Below, one piece after another: positions 50,603 to 58,643 of a stretch of DNA of 64,000 bases. The notes under the pieces were generated by a model. That model was given only the letters and a program-made list of their open reading frames with translations, was not told the origin of the DNA and searched no databases. The translations under genes and the position numbers were made by a program. Positions within the stretch are counted from its first letter, which is position 1. Every line of letters begins with the position of its first letter. The DNA comes from Dongia mobilis (GTDB taxonomy: Bacteria > Pseudomonadota > Alphaproteobacteria > Dongiales > Dongiaceae), in contig NZ_SNYW01000007.1 in the NCBI RefSeq assembly GCF_004363235.1, forward strand, positions 124,001 through 188,000. The letters run 5' to 3'.

Positions 50603-50860
50603 ATGACTGACAAACGAAACGGCCCGGGCGACCTGCGAAATGGGCATGTTCCCGGGCGCGAGAGGGCGCCGAACAAGCGACCGGATGGCGGGACCGGCGG
50701 TGCCGAAATTGTCTCGCTTCACTCCTCCCCCGCCTTTGATCTCTGGCTTGAGCGCCAAATGCACAAACTGGCGGATGCCAGTGCCGCCGCACCGCGCGAG
50801 GCGCTGATCGATCTCATTCGCCACTGGCCGAATCGCGGCAAACTGAAAGACCATAATTAA
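50603..50860 (+). CDS. Small protein, possible NepR-like anti-sigma factor
   Basis: An 85-residue protein with a disordered, charged N-terminal 45 residues and a C-terminal helical part (FDLWLERQMHKLADASAAAP, then REALIDLIRHW) whose two-helix spacing resembles NepR, the anti-sigma factor that holds EcfG until phosphorylated PhyR removes it. The NepR core motif is poorly kept, so the call rests on size, helix pattern and its place 245 bp before the EcfG gene. No PhyR gene lies in the window. The gap at 50861-51105 shows no clear EcfG site. Confidence 0.55.
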   Translation: MTDKRNGPGDLRNGHVPGRERAPNKRPDGGTGGAEIVSLHSSPAFDLWLERQMHKLADASAAAPREALIDLIRHWPNRGKLKDHN

Positions 50861-51105
50861 ACTGCGGAAATTGTCACAGCTCGACCCCGATTTGGGACAT
50901 TGGTCCTGTAATTGGCGGTGCGGGTCACAGTTTACGCCCGGTCTTGTCGCTCGGCTTCGGGTCCTTCCCCCGCCATCTTTGCCTCAGCGTTATGGCGCTC
51001 CGGGACGCCCGGTCATCGAGCCCGCATTGGGCCAGCCCGCATTGGGGTTGATGGCTGGTTGACCCGGAACCGAGAGCTTTGGAACCGACCGAAAGGAAAG
51101 AAACC

Positions 51106-51720
51106 ATGCAACCGAAGGCCGATACGTTCCAGAACGAAACTTTGCCCGGCGAATCCTTCCGGGACCAGCTGGTGGCCAAGATTCCAGCCCTGACGGCCTT
51201 CGCCGTCATGTTGACCCGCAACCGGCAGACGGCTGACGATCTGGTGCAGGATACCATCCTGCGGGCGCTGACCCGGCAGGAGCTGTTCACGCCCGGCACC
51301 AATCTGAAGGCCTGGCTTTTCACCATCATGCGCAATCTGCACATCAACAACCTGCGCGCCGGCCATCGCGCGCGCCTGGTCGAGATCGATGATGATTTGC
51401 TGCCGAACCTGGCCAGCACGGCGCCCAATCAGGAGCACCGTCTGGTGCTCAAAGAGTTGTTCCGGGCCATCGGCACCCTCAACCCGGACCAGCAGGAGGT
51501 GCTCGCCCTGGTGGTTGGCCAGGACTTGTCCTATGAGGAGGCGGCCACCATCTGCAGCTGCCCCATCGGCACCATCCGGTCACGCCTTGCCCGCGCAAGG
51601 CGCGAACTCGAGCGCATGCTGGCAGGCGATGTCGCGTTGCCCGTCTCGGCGCCCCGCCAGGCGCGTCGGTGCGCCGTGCCCATCCTCAGGATGATCGAGG
51701 AATTGCGGGCCGCGGGCTGA
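51106..51720 (+). CDS. ECF sigma factor, EcfG/ECF15 type
   Basis: A 204-residue sigma-70-family protein with region 2 (residues about 22-88: NRQTADDLVQDTILRAL, FTPGTNLKAWLFTIMRNLH) and region 4 (about 115-170: TLNPDQQEVLALVVG, SYEEAATICSCPIGTIRSRL). The PGTNLKAWLFTI and YEEAA-IC-C-IGT-RSR blocks are those of EcfG, the general-stress sigma factor of alphaproteobacteria. Matching promoters lie before the small stress genes upstream. ATG 51106 follows AAAGGAAAG. A TTG at 51079 is in frame but unlikely. Confidence 0.9.
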   Translation: MQPKADTFQNETLPGESFRDQLVAKIPALTAFAVMLTRNRQTADDLVQDTILRALTRQELFTPGTNLKAWLFTIMRNLHINNLRAGHRARLVEIDDDLLPNLASTAPNQEHRLVLKELFRAIGTLNPDQQEVLALVVGQDLSYEEAATICSCPIGTIRSRLARARRELERMLAGDVALPVSAPRQARRCAVPILRMIEELRAAG

Positions 51721-51755
51721 AGCTACACGCCCCAATCCGGTCATTATCGCACCAA

Positions 51756-51788
51756 GCCGCCCCGATCCCGGTCGGGGCGGCATTTTAT
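51756..51788 (+). terminator. Rho-independent terminator after ecfG-like gene
   Basis: The 10-bp arms GCCGCCCCGA (51756-51765) and TCGGGGCGGC (51772-51781) with a 6-nt loop and an ATTTTAT tail, 35 bp after the stop codon. Confidence 0.85.
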
Positions 51789-51878
51789 GTCGGGCAGGGC
51801 GGCGGCTTCCCGTTGCCATAACGCCTGCTTTGGCGGCACTCTGCCGGCAGCGATGAAATCTGGAAGGGAAAGGGCGCC

Positions 51879-52760
51879 ATGTCCGTGGATCTTCAATGCG
51901 TCGTGAAGACGCGCGCTGTTCTGGGCGAATCCGTCCTGTGGCATCCCGGCGAATGCCGAATCTACTGGCTCGATCTCAAGGCGCCGGCCGTGCACATCTA
52001 CGACCCGGCGACCGGGGCGGCCGAAAGCTGGCGGCCCGAACTCGGCACCCCTATGGGCACACTGGTGCGCGCCAGGGACGGTTTTGTCCTCAGCGGTCGC
52101 GAAGGCGTCTTCAAGCTCGACATGGCATCGCGGCGGCTCACCCGCTGGGTCGATCCCAATGACCGCCAGGAAATCACCATGTTCAATGACGGCAAGGTCG
52201 ACCGTCAGGGCCGCCTCTGGCTCTGCACCTCGGATGTGCAGGAGACAGAGCCCTTGGGCGGGATCTACCGGCTGGATGCCGACGGCCACAGCGTGATCCA
52301 GGATCGCGGCTCGGCCTGCGGCAACGGCCCGGCCTTCAGCCGCGATGGGCGCATCCTTTATTTCGCCGACACGATGATGCGCAAGGTCTATGCCTACGAC
52401 CTTGATCCGGCCAGCGGCCGCATCGGCGAGAGGCGCGAATTCGTGACCTTCCCCGAGGCCGAAGGCATGCCGGACGGCATGACGGTCGATGCCGATGACC
52501 ATGTCTGGATCTGCCAGTGGGGCGGCGCCGGGGTCAGCCGCTTCACGCCCGCCGGCAAGCTCGATTTCAAGCTGGAACTGCCATGCCCGCTGGTTACCTC
52601 CTGCGCCTTCGCCGGTGACGATCTGGACACCCTTTATGTCACCACGGCGACGGTCGATATGGATCAGGCCGCCCTTGCCCAGTTTCCCCTGGCGGGCGGG
52701 CTGTTTGCCGCCCGGACCGGCCATCGCGGGTTGCCGGAACCGGTCTTCGGGGTGGGTTAG
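51879..52760 (+). CDS. SMP-30/gluconolactonase-family lactonase
   Basis: A 293-residue six-bladed beta-propeller. Metal ligands of the family are visible: Glu17 in VLGESVLWH, the Asn in MFNDGKVDRQGRLW, the Asn in ACGNGPAFS and the Asp in PDGMTVDADDHVW. These enzymes hydrolyse sugar lactones such as glucono-, arabino- or galactonolactone in the cytosol. It stands alone between a terminator and the sugar-modification operon. The gluconokinase at 44.3 kb could act on a related product, though the two are not linked in an operon. Confidence 0.9.
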   Translation: MSVDLQCVVKTRAVLGESVLWHPGECRIYWLDLKAPAVHIYDPATGAAESWRPELGTPMGTLVRARDGFVLSGREGVFKLDMASRRLTRWVDPNDRQEITMFNDGKVDRQGRLWLCTSDVQETEPLGGIYRLDADGHSVIQDRGSACGNGPAFSRDGRILYFADTMMRKVYAYDLDPASGRIGERREFVTFPEAEGMPDGMTVDADDHVWICQWGGAGVSRFTPAGKLDFKLELPCPLVTSCAFAGDDLDTLYVTTATVDMDQAALAQFPLAGGLFAARTGHRGLPEPVFGVG

Positions 52761-52914
52761 GGCCGGTCGGCCGGGTGCTGGTGCGGCAACCAGCGGCGTC
52801 AGGCGGACGTTGACAGAGGCGGCGGCCTGCTGATAACCCCCTGATCCGTCGGGATTGCGCCACGTGGCATTGCGGCAAGACCGGCAGTCTTCTCTCCCAT
52901 CTATTTGAAATCAC

Positions 52915-52937
52915 TTGGAAACGCTCTTGGTTTCCAA
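52915..52937. promoter_or_regulatory. Inverted repeat upstream of pseB
   Basis: The perfect 8-bp arms TTGGAAAC and GTTTCCAA flank GCTCTTG, ending 22 bp before the PseB start. It could be an operator or a leader hairpin. No regulator gene is adjacent. Confidence 0.5.
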
Positions 52938-52959
52938 ATTCTGACAAGGCCCTGGCGAC

Positions 52960-53961
52960 ATGTTTGATTCGGCGCTTCCCGACCTCAATGGGAAATCAAT
53001 CCTCGTGACCGGCGGGACGGGCTCCTTCGGCAAGGCGTTCATTCGCCGCGTACTCGCAGATTGGAAGCCGAAGCGCCTGATTGTCTTTTCGCGCGACGAG
53101 CTGAAGCAGTGGGAAATGCAGCAGGACCTCTCGCAGGAGAAATATCCGGCGCTGCGCTATTTCATTGGCGATGTCCGCGACGGTACCCGCCTCGACATGG
53201 CGACCCGCGACGTCGATGTCATCGTCCATGCCGCTGCGCTCAAGCAGGTGCCGGCGGCGGAATACAACCCGTTCGAATGCATCCACACCAACGTCATCGG
53301 TGCCGAGAATGTGGTCCAGGCGGCGATCAAGAACAAGGTGAAGCGCGTCGTCGCCCTCTCGACCGACAAGGCGGCCAACCCGGTCAATCTCTACGGCGCC
53401 TCAAAGCTCGCCTCCGACAAGATCTTCATTGCCGCCAATTCGCTCTCCGGCGGTCACGACCCGATCTTCGCCGTGGTGCGCTATGGCAATGTGATCGGTT
53501 CGCGCGGCTCCGTAGTGCCGGTCTTCCGCGACATGGTCGCCAAGGGTGCCAAGGAAATCCCCATCACGGACGAGCGCATGACCCGGTTCTGGATCACCCT
53601 CGACCAGGGTGTCGCCTTCGTGCTGTCCTCCATGCAGATCATGCGCGGCGGCGAGATTTTCGTGCCGAAGATCCCCTCCATGAAGGTGACCGACCTTGCC
53701 GATTGCCTGGCGCCCGGAATCCCGCACAAGATCGTCGGCATCCGCCCGGGCGAGAAGCTGCACGAGGTGATGATCACCGAGGATGACAGCCGCACCACGG
53801 TGGAACTGGACGACCGCTATGTGATCGAGCCGAATTTCGCCTTCTGGGAGCGGCGCTCCTTCGCCAAGGACGGGGCCAAGCCCGTGAAGGAAGGCTTCCG
53901 CTTCTCGAGCGACAGCAACACGCAATGGCTGGATGCCGCTTCGCTGATGAAGATGCTGTAA
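52960..53961 (+). CDS. pseB: UDP-GlcNAc 4,6-dehydratase (inverting), PseB type
   Basis: A 333-residue extended SDR enzyme with the NAD-binding VTGGTGSFGKAF, the TDKAANPVNLYGASK block carrying the catalytic Asp/Lys in place of the usual Ser/Thr and the Tyr-x3-Lys, and the RYGNVIGSRGSVVPVF loop. PseB converts UDP-GlcNAc to a 4-keto-L-altro 6-deoxy sugar, the first step to pseudaminic acid and related flagellar or O-antigen sugars. It leads an operon with a sugar amidotransferase, HisH and HisF. Confidence 0.92.
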   Translation: MFDSALPDLNGKSILVTGGTGSFGKAFIRRVLADWKPKRLIVFSRDELKQWEMQQDLSQEKYPALRYFIGDVRDGTRLDMATRDVDVIVHAAALKQVPAAEYNPFECIHTNVIGAENVVQAAIKNKVKRVVALSTDKAANPVNLYGASKLASDKIFIAANSLSGGHDPIFAVVRYGNVIGSRGSVVPVFRDMVAKGAKEIPITDERMTRFWITLDQGVAFVLSSMQIMRGGEIFVPKIPSMKVTDLADCLAPGIPHKIVGIRPGEKLHEVMITEDDSRTTVELDDRYVIEPNFAFWERRSFAKDGAKPVKEGFRFSSDSNTQWLDAASLMKML

Positions 53962-53971
53962 GGTTTGCCCC

Positions 53972-55120
53972 ATGCGCTATTGCAAGAGCTGCCTCTATCC
54001 GGAAACCAAGCCCGATCTTTGGTTCGACGAGCACGGGGTCTGCAATGCCTGTCTGAATTATGCCTTCCGGGCCGAGGTCGACTGGGACAAGCGCAAGCAG
54101 GAATTCCTCGAGGTCGTCAAGAAGTACCGCAGTACCGACGGCAGCAATTATGACTGCATCGTGCCGGTCTCGGGCGGCAAGGACAGCACCTACCAGCTGC
54201 TGCGCCTGCTCGAAGTCGGCATGAACCCGCTCTGCGTCACGGCAACGACCGACGACCTTTCCGATATCGGCCGGCGCAACATCGAGAATATCAAGAAGCT
54301 GGGTGTCGATTACATTGAGGTGACGACCAACCCGGTCGTGCGCCGGCGCATCAACCGCTTCACGCTGGAGACGGTTGGCGACATCTCCTGGCCGGAACAC
54401 GTTACCATTTTCACCGTGCCGGTGCGCATTGCCGTGCAGCACAACGTTCGCCTGATCGTCTGGGGCGAGAACCCGCAGCATGAATATGGCGGACCGGCGG
54501 CGTCGACGCAGAAGAACGTGCTCGACCGGCGCTGGCTCGAGGAATTCGGCGGACTGCTCGGCCTGCGCGTCTCCGACCTCGTCGGCCAGATCGGCATCGA
54601 ACGGCGCGATCTCATCCAGTACACCTATCCTAGCGACGAGGATCTGGCGCGGGTTGGTGTCACCGGCATCTTCCTTGGCTACTATTTTCCGTGGGATGGC
54701 TATCGCAACGCGCTCTTCGCCCAGGGCTACGGGTTCGAAACCTTCCCCACCATGGTGGAGGGGGCGCTTGCCAATTACGAGAACCTCGACAACCACCAGA
54801 TGGGCCTGCACGACTATTTCAAGTTCCTGAAATACGGTTTCGGTCGCGCCACCGACATCGCCTGCAACCACATCCGTCGCGGTCGCCTCAGCCGTGCCGA
54901 CGGCCTCGCTTTGGTGCAGCGCCATGACGGCAAGTTCCCCTGGACTTATCTCGGCAAGCGGATCGAGGACATCCTGGCGCCGCTCGACATGACGGTCGAG
55001 GAATTCGTCGAGATCTGCGATCGCTGGACCAACAAGAAGCTGTTCAGATGTGACAACCAGGGCAAGCTGCTGAAGGATCGCCACGGCAATCTGCAGAAGA
55101 TCGACATCGACAACAGTTGA
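53972..55120 (+). CDS. N-acetyl sugar amidotransferase (PseA/WbpG type)
   Basis: A 382-residue ATP-PPase-family enzyme. The N-terminal cysteines CKSCLYP...CNAC form a zinc site, and the PP-loop is VSGGKDSTY near residue 70. The QHNVRLIVWGENPQHEYGG segment is typical. PseA in Campylobacter and WbpG in Pseudomonas turn an N-acetyl group on a nonulosonic acid or diacetamido sugar into an acetamidino group, using ammonia supplied by HisH/HisF partners. It lies 10 bp after PseB and is followed by HisH and HisF genes, a set that predicts an amidino-modified glycan. Confidence 0.9.
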   Translation: MRYCKSCLYPETKPDLWFDEHGVCNACLNYAFRAEVDWDKRKQEFLEVVKKYRSTDGSNYDCIVPVSGGKDSTYQLLRLLEVGMNPLCVTATTDDLSDIGRRNIENIKKLGVDYIEVTTNPVVRRRINRFTLETVGDISWPEHVTIFTVPVRIAVQHNVRLIVWGENPQHEYGGPAASTQKNVLDRRWLEEFGGLLGLRVSDLVGQIGIERRDLIQYTYPSDEDLARVGVTGIFLGYYFPWDGYRNALFAQGYGFETFPTMVEGALANYENLDNHQMGLHDYFKFLKYGFGRATDIACNHIRRGRLSRADGLALVQRHDGKFPWTYLGKRIEDILAPLDMTVEEFVEICDRWTNKKLFRCDNQGKLLKDRHGNLQKIDIDNS

Positions 55121-55157
55121 ATGATGCGGGGAAGCGCTGGGCCATGAGTATCGAACC

Positions 55158-55772
55158 ATGAGCAGCGTTGTCATCGTCAATTCCGGCGTCTGCAATCTCG
55201 ATTCCATCCGCCGGGCGATGGAGGAACTGGGCGGCAAGCCGGTGGTAACCGACGACCCGCGCGTCGTGGAGGCCGCTGACCGAATTATCCTGCCGGGGGT
55301 GGGCTCGTTTGCGGCAGCGATGCAATCCCTCAATCAGAAGGGCCTGGCCGCCTGTCTGCGCAACCTCCTGGCCCGGCGGCAATTGCCCTTCCTCGGTATC
55401 TGCCTCGGCATGCAACTGATGGCGACGCGCAGCCACGAATTCGGCTTGACCGACGGGCTTGACCTGGTGCCGGGCGAGATCGTGCCCCTGAAATCTACCC
55501 AGGCCGGCGAGCGAATCCCGCATATGGGCTGGAACGAGGCGCATCCTCGGGCTGATGCCGCCCTGTGGCGCGACTTGCCTGCGGGCACCGATTTCTACTT
55601 CGTGCATTCCTACTGGTACGATTGTGCGCCGGAGCATGTGCTGGCCACGTGTCCTTCCTATGGTGGCTTCGTCGCCGCCGTGCAGCGGGACCACCTGATG
55701 GGGGTGCAGTTCCATCCCGAGAAGAGCCAGAAGGCGGGGTTCCGCCTGCTGCGCAACTTCCTGGCGCTCTGA
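55158..55772 (+). CDS. HisH-like glutamine amidotransferase subunit (second copy type)
   Basis: A 204-residue class I glutaminase with the triad Cys82 (LGICLGMQ), His186 and Glu188 (FHPEKS). It resembles HisH, but the sugar-amidation setting, without any other his gene nearby, indicates the accessory form that with a HisF-like partner feeds ammonia to the amidotransferase encoded upstream, as Pseudomonas HisH2 does. The start at 55158 gives the standard N-terminus. It lies 16 bp before the HisF-like gene. Confidence 0.9.
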   Translation: MSSVVIVNSGVCNLDSIRRAMEELGGKPVVTDDPRVVEAADRIILPGVGSFAAAMQSLNQKGLAACLRNLLARRQLPFLGICLGMQLMATRSHEFGLTDGLDLVPGEIVPLKSTQAGERIPHMGWNEAHPRADAALWRDLPAGTDFYFVHSYWYDCAPEHVLATCPSYGGFVAAVQRDHLMGVQFHPEKSQKAGFRLLRNFLAL

Positions 55773-55788
55773 TGGGGGCGGCGCAGCG

Positions 55789-56550
55789 ATGACCGTCAAG
55801 ATCCGCGTCATGCCGACCCTGCTCTTCCGCGATGTCGGATTGGTCAAGGGCGTTGGTTTCGATTCCTGGCGCCGCACCGGCAGTGCCCTGCAGGCGATCA
55901 AGGTCTACAACATGCGCGAGGTCGATGAACTGGTCTTCCTCGACATCCGCGCCACCCCCGACGGCCGCGCCCCGGATTTTGCGCAGATAGACGAACTGGC
56001 CGACGAATGCTTCATGCCGATGACGGTGGGTGGCGGCGTGCGCACGCCGGACCATATCGGCGCGTTGCTGGCGGTCGGCGCCGACAAGGTCGCGGTCAAT
56101 ACTGGGGCGCTCGCCAGTCCGGACCTTATTCGCGACGGCGCCATTCGCTATGGCTCGCAATGTATCGTGGTTTCCATCGACGTGAAGCGCCACGACGACG
56201 GTCGCCTCGAGGTGATGAGCCATTGCGGAAAGCAGCCGACCGGCCGTGATCCGGTTGCATGGGCGCGCGAGGCGGAAGCGCTGGGGGCGGGCGAAATCCT
56301 GCTCACCTCGATCGATCGCGACGGCACATTCGAGGGCTATGACGTCGCGCTCACCCGTGCCGTGGTGGATGCGGTGAAGATTCCGGTCATCGCCTCCGGC
56401 GGCTGCGGCAATTACCAGCACATGGCGGAGGTTCTCAGGGAGGGCAAGGCGGATGCCGTGGCGGCCGCCAGCATCTTCCATTTCACCGAGCAGACCCCGC
56501 GCGAGGCCAAGCAATTCCTGAAAGACCAGGGCTTCCACGTGCGGGTGTGA
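55789..56550 (+). CDS. HisF-like imidazole glycerol phosphate synthase subunit (accessory type)
   Basis: A 253-residue TIM-barrel protein. HisF features include the N-terminal RVMPTLLFRDVGLVKG, which replaces the RIIPCLDV of true HisF, VNTGALASPDLI, LLTSIDRDGTFEGYD and IASGGCGNYQHM. The divergent N-terminus and the neighbours support a role in delivering ammonia from the HisH-like subunit for sugar amidation, not histidine synthesis. It ends the operon. The downstream gap at 56551-56641 holds a long-range CGGACG/CGTCCG repeat without a T-tract. Confidence 0.9.
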   Translation: MTVKIRVMPTLLFRDVGLVKGVGFDSWRRTGSALQAIKVYNMREVDELVFLDIRATPDGRAPDFAQIDELADECFMPMTVGGGVRTPDHIGALLAVGADKVAVNTGALASPDLIRDGAIRYGSQCIVVSIDVKRHDDGRLEVMSHCGKQPTGRDPVAWAREAEALGAGEILLTSIDRDGTFEGYDVALTRAVVDAVKIPVIASGGCGNYQHMAEVLREGKADAVAAASIFHFTEQTPREAKQFLKDQGFHVRV

Positions 56551-56641
56551 CGCCTCCCGGACGTCAGCCTCGCCGGAACGCCAGCGTCCGGTTAACGGCC
56601 GAGCCGCAGGCCGAACCGGGAACCCACGACAGCCCCGCGCC

Positions 56642-56992
56642 TCAGGGCAGCAGGATGTAGGTTTTCCGCACCGTTTCGTGGATTTCCCAGACGCCCATGG
56701 AATTGGCCGGGAAATAGAGCGCGTCGCCGGCGCTGATGTCGATCACCTGGCCGTTTTCGGCGTGGAACGTGCAACGACCGGCGACAAAGTGGGCGAATTC
56801 GGCATTCTTAATCTGCCGCTGCCACTTTCCCGGGGAACATTCCCAGATGCCGAAATCCGGCTCCTTCCCCTTCTCGGTGGGCGAGGTGCCGCGCAATTGC
56901 GCCACCGGTTCGCCGATCGGCACCGCTACCTTGCCCCAATCCTCGAGATCGGCGGAGGGAAGGCCGCCGGCATTGACGAGGCGCTTGATCAT
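56642..56992 (-). CDS. Cupin-domain protein
   Basis: A 116-residue single-domain cupin of the cupin_3/DUF861 type, with a conserved double-stranded beta-helix (DFGIWECSPGKWQRQIKNAE, FAHFVAGRCTFHAENG, AGDALYFPANSMGVWEI). The typical HxH metal motif is missing from the first cupin motif, so it may bind a ligand without metal. Function unknown. It converges on the sugar operon and is followed upstream by the Sel1-type gene 20 bp away on the same strand. Confidence 0.82.
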   Translation of the reverse strand: MIKRLVNAGGLPSADLEDWGKVAVPIGEPVAQLRGTSPTEKGKEPDFGIWECSPGKWQRQIKNAEFAHFVAGRCTFHAENGQVIDISAGDALYFPANSMGVWEIHETVRKTYILLP

Positions 56993-57012
56993 GACTTGCT
57001 CCTGACTGGTGA

Positions 57013-57573
57013 TTATTGCTGCGGTTCCGGCACCGGCTGGAAGGCCATGGCTTCGCCGAGGGCCTTGTTCAATTCCGCGGTCGACATCTCGCGCTTCAGC
57101 TTGTCGCGCAGCCCCTTCACCACCTCGATCTCGTCGGGCTTGGTGAGCTTGGTGGCGGCAATGCTGAGCCAGGTAAAGGATCTTGCCCGGTCCTTCGGCA
57201 CGCTGGCCGCCTGGCTGAAGGCAGGATCCAGCAGGATGGCGGCACCCAGCATGGCATCGACATTGCCCTGCCGCGCCGCGCGTTCATACCATTCCAGCGC
57301 TTTCATGAAATTGGCCGGAGCGGCATAGCCGTATTGGTAATACCCCGCAAGCTTCCATTGCGTCCACGGATCGCCCTTCGGCGCCAGTTCCAGCAGGCGC
57401 AGATAGGCGTCGACCTTGCGCCCTTCGAGTTCGAGCCGGTGGATTTCCTCGATGTCCTCGGGTGCCGCCCATACCGGCGGCATGGACAGGATCAGGCCGG
57501 CCGCGACCAGAAGGGGTATGGCGGCAAGGGTGAGGGCGGCGCGCGACCGCGCCAGGATACGAGCAAGCGACAT
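57013..57573 (-). CDS. Exported Sel1/TPR-repeat protein
   Basis: A 186-residue protein with an N-terminal signal peptide or anchor (hydrophobic ALTLAAIPLLVAAGLILSM, possible VWA cleavage near 42) and helical repeats of the Sel1-like type (ALEWYERAARQGNVDAMLGA). It is likely periplasmic and involved in protein-protein contacts. The start at 57573 was chosen because the longer frame runs into the neighbouring gene. Function unknown. Confidence 0.72.
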   Translation of the reverse strand: MSLARILARSRAALTLAAIPLLVAAGLILSMPPVWAAPEDIEEIHRLELEGRKVDAYLRLLELAPKGDPWTQWKLAGYYQYGYAAPANFMKALEWYERAARQGNVDAMLGAAILLDPAFSQAASVPKDRARSFTWLSIAATKLTKPDEIEVVKGLRDKLKREMSTAELNKALGEAMAFQPVPEPQQ

Positions 57574-57742
57574 GGCTCGGAGAATTGCCGATTCAGCCCG
57601 CGCGCGCAACCCGGCGGGCAGGGAATCCGGCAGCCGCTCAATGGGCTGCGTGACCGCGATCACAACCGATTGCGCCGGCGAAATACCGGCGGCGCGGCAA
57701 GGCGTCGCGGCGGGTGACTCTGATCGTGCTGGCCGGGTCGGC

Positions 57743-58015
57743 TCAGTTCGCCCGCTTCTGCGAAGTGAACTCGTCCTGCAATACGCTCTTGGCGAGGTCC
57801 TGGACGAACTCGGCAGTCGTCTCCGGTCCGTGCTTGGCAACCAGGGCGAACAGGGCTGCCGCGATCGACATCGTTCCCACCGTGTCGAAGGGAATTCCCT
57901 TGCCTACGGCGTCGGCCCAATATTCGTTGAACATCTCGAAGCACAGCTTGCGCTGTTCCTCATCGCTCCCGGGGGGGAGCGCCGTTACGTGCTTCTGCAC
58001 CACAGCGGTCTCCAT
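57743..58015 (-). CDS. Hypothetical helical protein
   Basis: A 90-residue soluble, mostly helical protein (EQRKLCFEMFNEYWADAVGK, ALVAKHGPETTAEFVQDLAK). I do not recognise it. AGGAG lies 6 nt before the ATG at 58015, while an ATG at 58021 abuts it, so the second start is preferred. The gap upstream (58022-58217) holds nothing I can name. Confidence 0.65.
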   Translation of the reverse strand: METAVVQKHVTALPPGSDEEQRKLCFEMFNEYWADAVGKGIPFDTVGTMSIAAALFALVAKHGPETTAEFVQDLAKSVLQDEFTSQKRAN

Positions 58016-58217
58016 AACCATCTCCTTTGAACGGTTGGCCTGCCCGTACCAGCAAGGCCCGTGCCATTGTGGCCGCCCTACCGGATATTGGGGGCACAGC
58101 GGCCTCGTTCGCGAGTCGTAGGGTATGAAAGCCGAATCTTCTCAAGGAGATGTTAACGCCGTGCCGGAATCGGATTCCGGGCCAGCGCGGCGGATAGGCA
58201 GAATTTGCCGAGCCATC

Positions 58218-58643
58218 TCAATTCTCCGCCAGTACCCAGTCCGGATTCCAGGCCACTTCCCAGAGATGACCGTCGGGATCGGTGAAATGGCCGCCATAGC
58301 CGCCCCAGAACCGGTCCCGGGCCGGGTCCGTGATGACGGCGCCTGCAGCGGCTGCTTCCGCCATTACCTGATCCACCTCGGCGCGGCTCGCGACATTGTG
58401 GCCGATGGCAACGGCCCCGGTGACGGAGGCGGTTGCCGCCACCCGGGCCTCGTGGGCCAGCGAGGCCCGCGGATAAAGGGCCAGGACCAGATGATCGTTG
58501 AGGCGAAAAAAAGCGACCGCACCATGTTCGAATGCGCTGCCGATGATGCCGTCAGTCGCTAGCCCGAGGCCATCGCGGTAGAAGGCGAGCGCCCGGCCAA
58601 GATCGGCAACCGCAAGGGTAAGGACGCTGATTCGCGGCTTCAC
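58218..58643 (-). CDS. VOC/glyoxalase-fold protein
   Basis: A 141-residue glyoxalase-superfamily protein with the beta-alpha-beta-beta-beta units ISVLTLAVADLGRALAFYRD and the C-terminal HFTDPDGHLWEVAWNP, where the Asp-Pro-Asp-Gly-His and Glu are characteristic. No specific reaction can be given. Family members include dioxygenases, epimerases and antibiotic-binding proteins. Its ATG overlaps the stop of the ThDP enzyme gene, so they are co-expressed. Confidence 0.87.
   Translation of the reverse strand: MKPRISVLTLAVADLGRALAFYRDGLGLATDGIIGSAFEHGAVAFFRLNDHLVLALYPRASLAHEARVAATASVTGAVAIGHNVASRAEVDQVMAEAAAAGAVITDPARDRFWGGYGGHFTDPDGHLWEVAWNPDWVLAEN

Noticed and set aside
53774-55333. A 519-codon antisense frame over the sugar amidotransferase gene
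   Set aside because: The sense strand carries the PP-loop and zinc cysteines of the real protein. The antisense product is compositionally biased.
56558-56592. CCGGACG...CGTCCGG repeat after the HisF-like gene as a terminator
   Set aside because: The loop is 21 nt and no T-run follows, so I do not call it a terminator.
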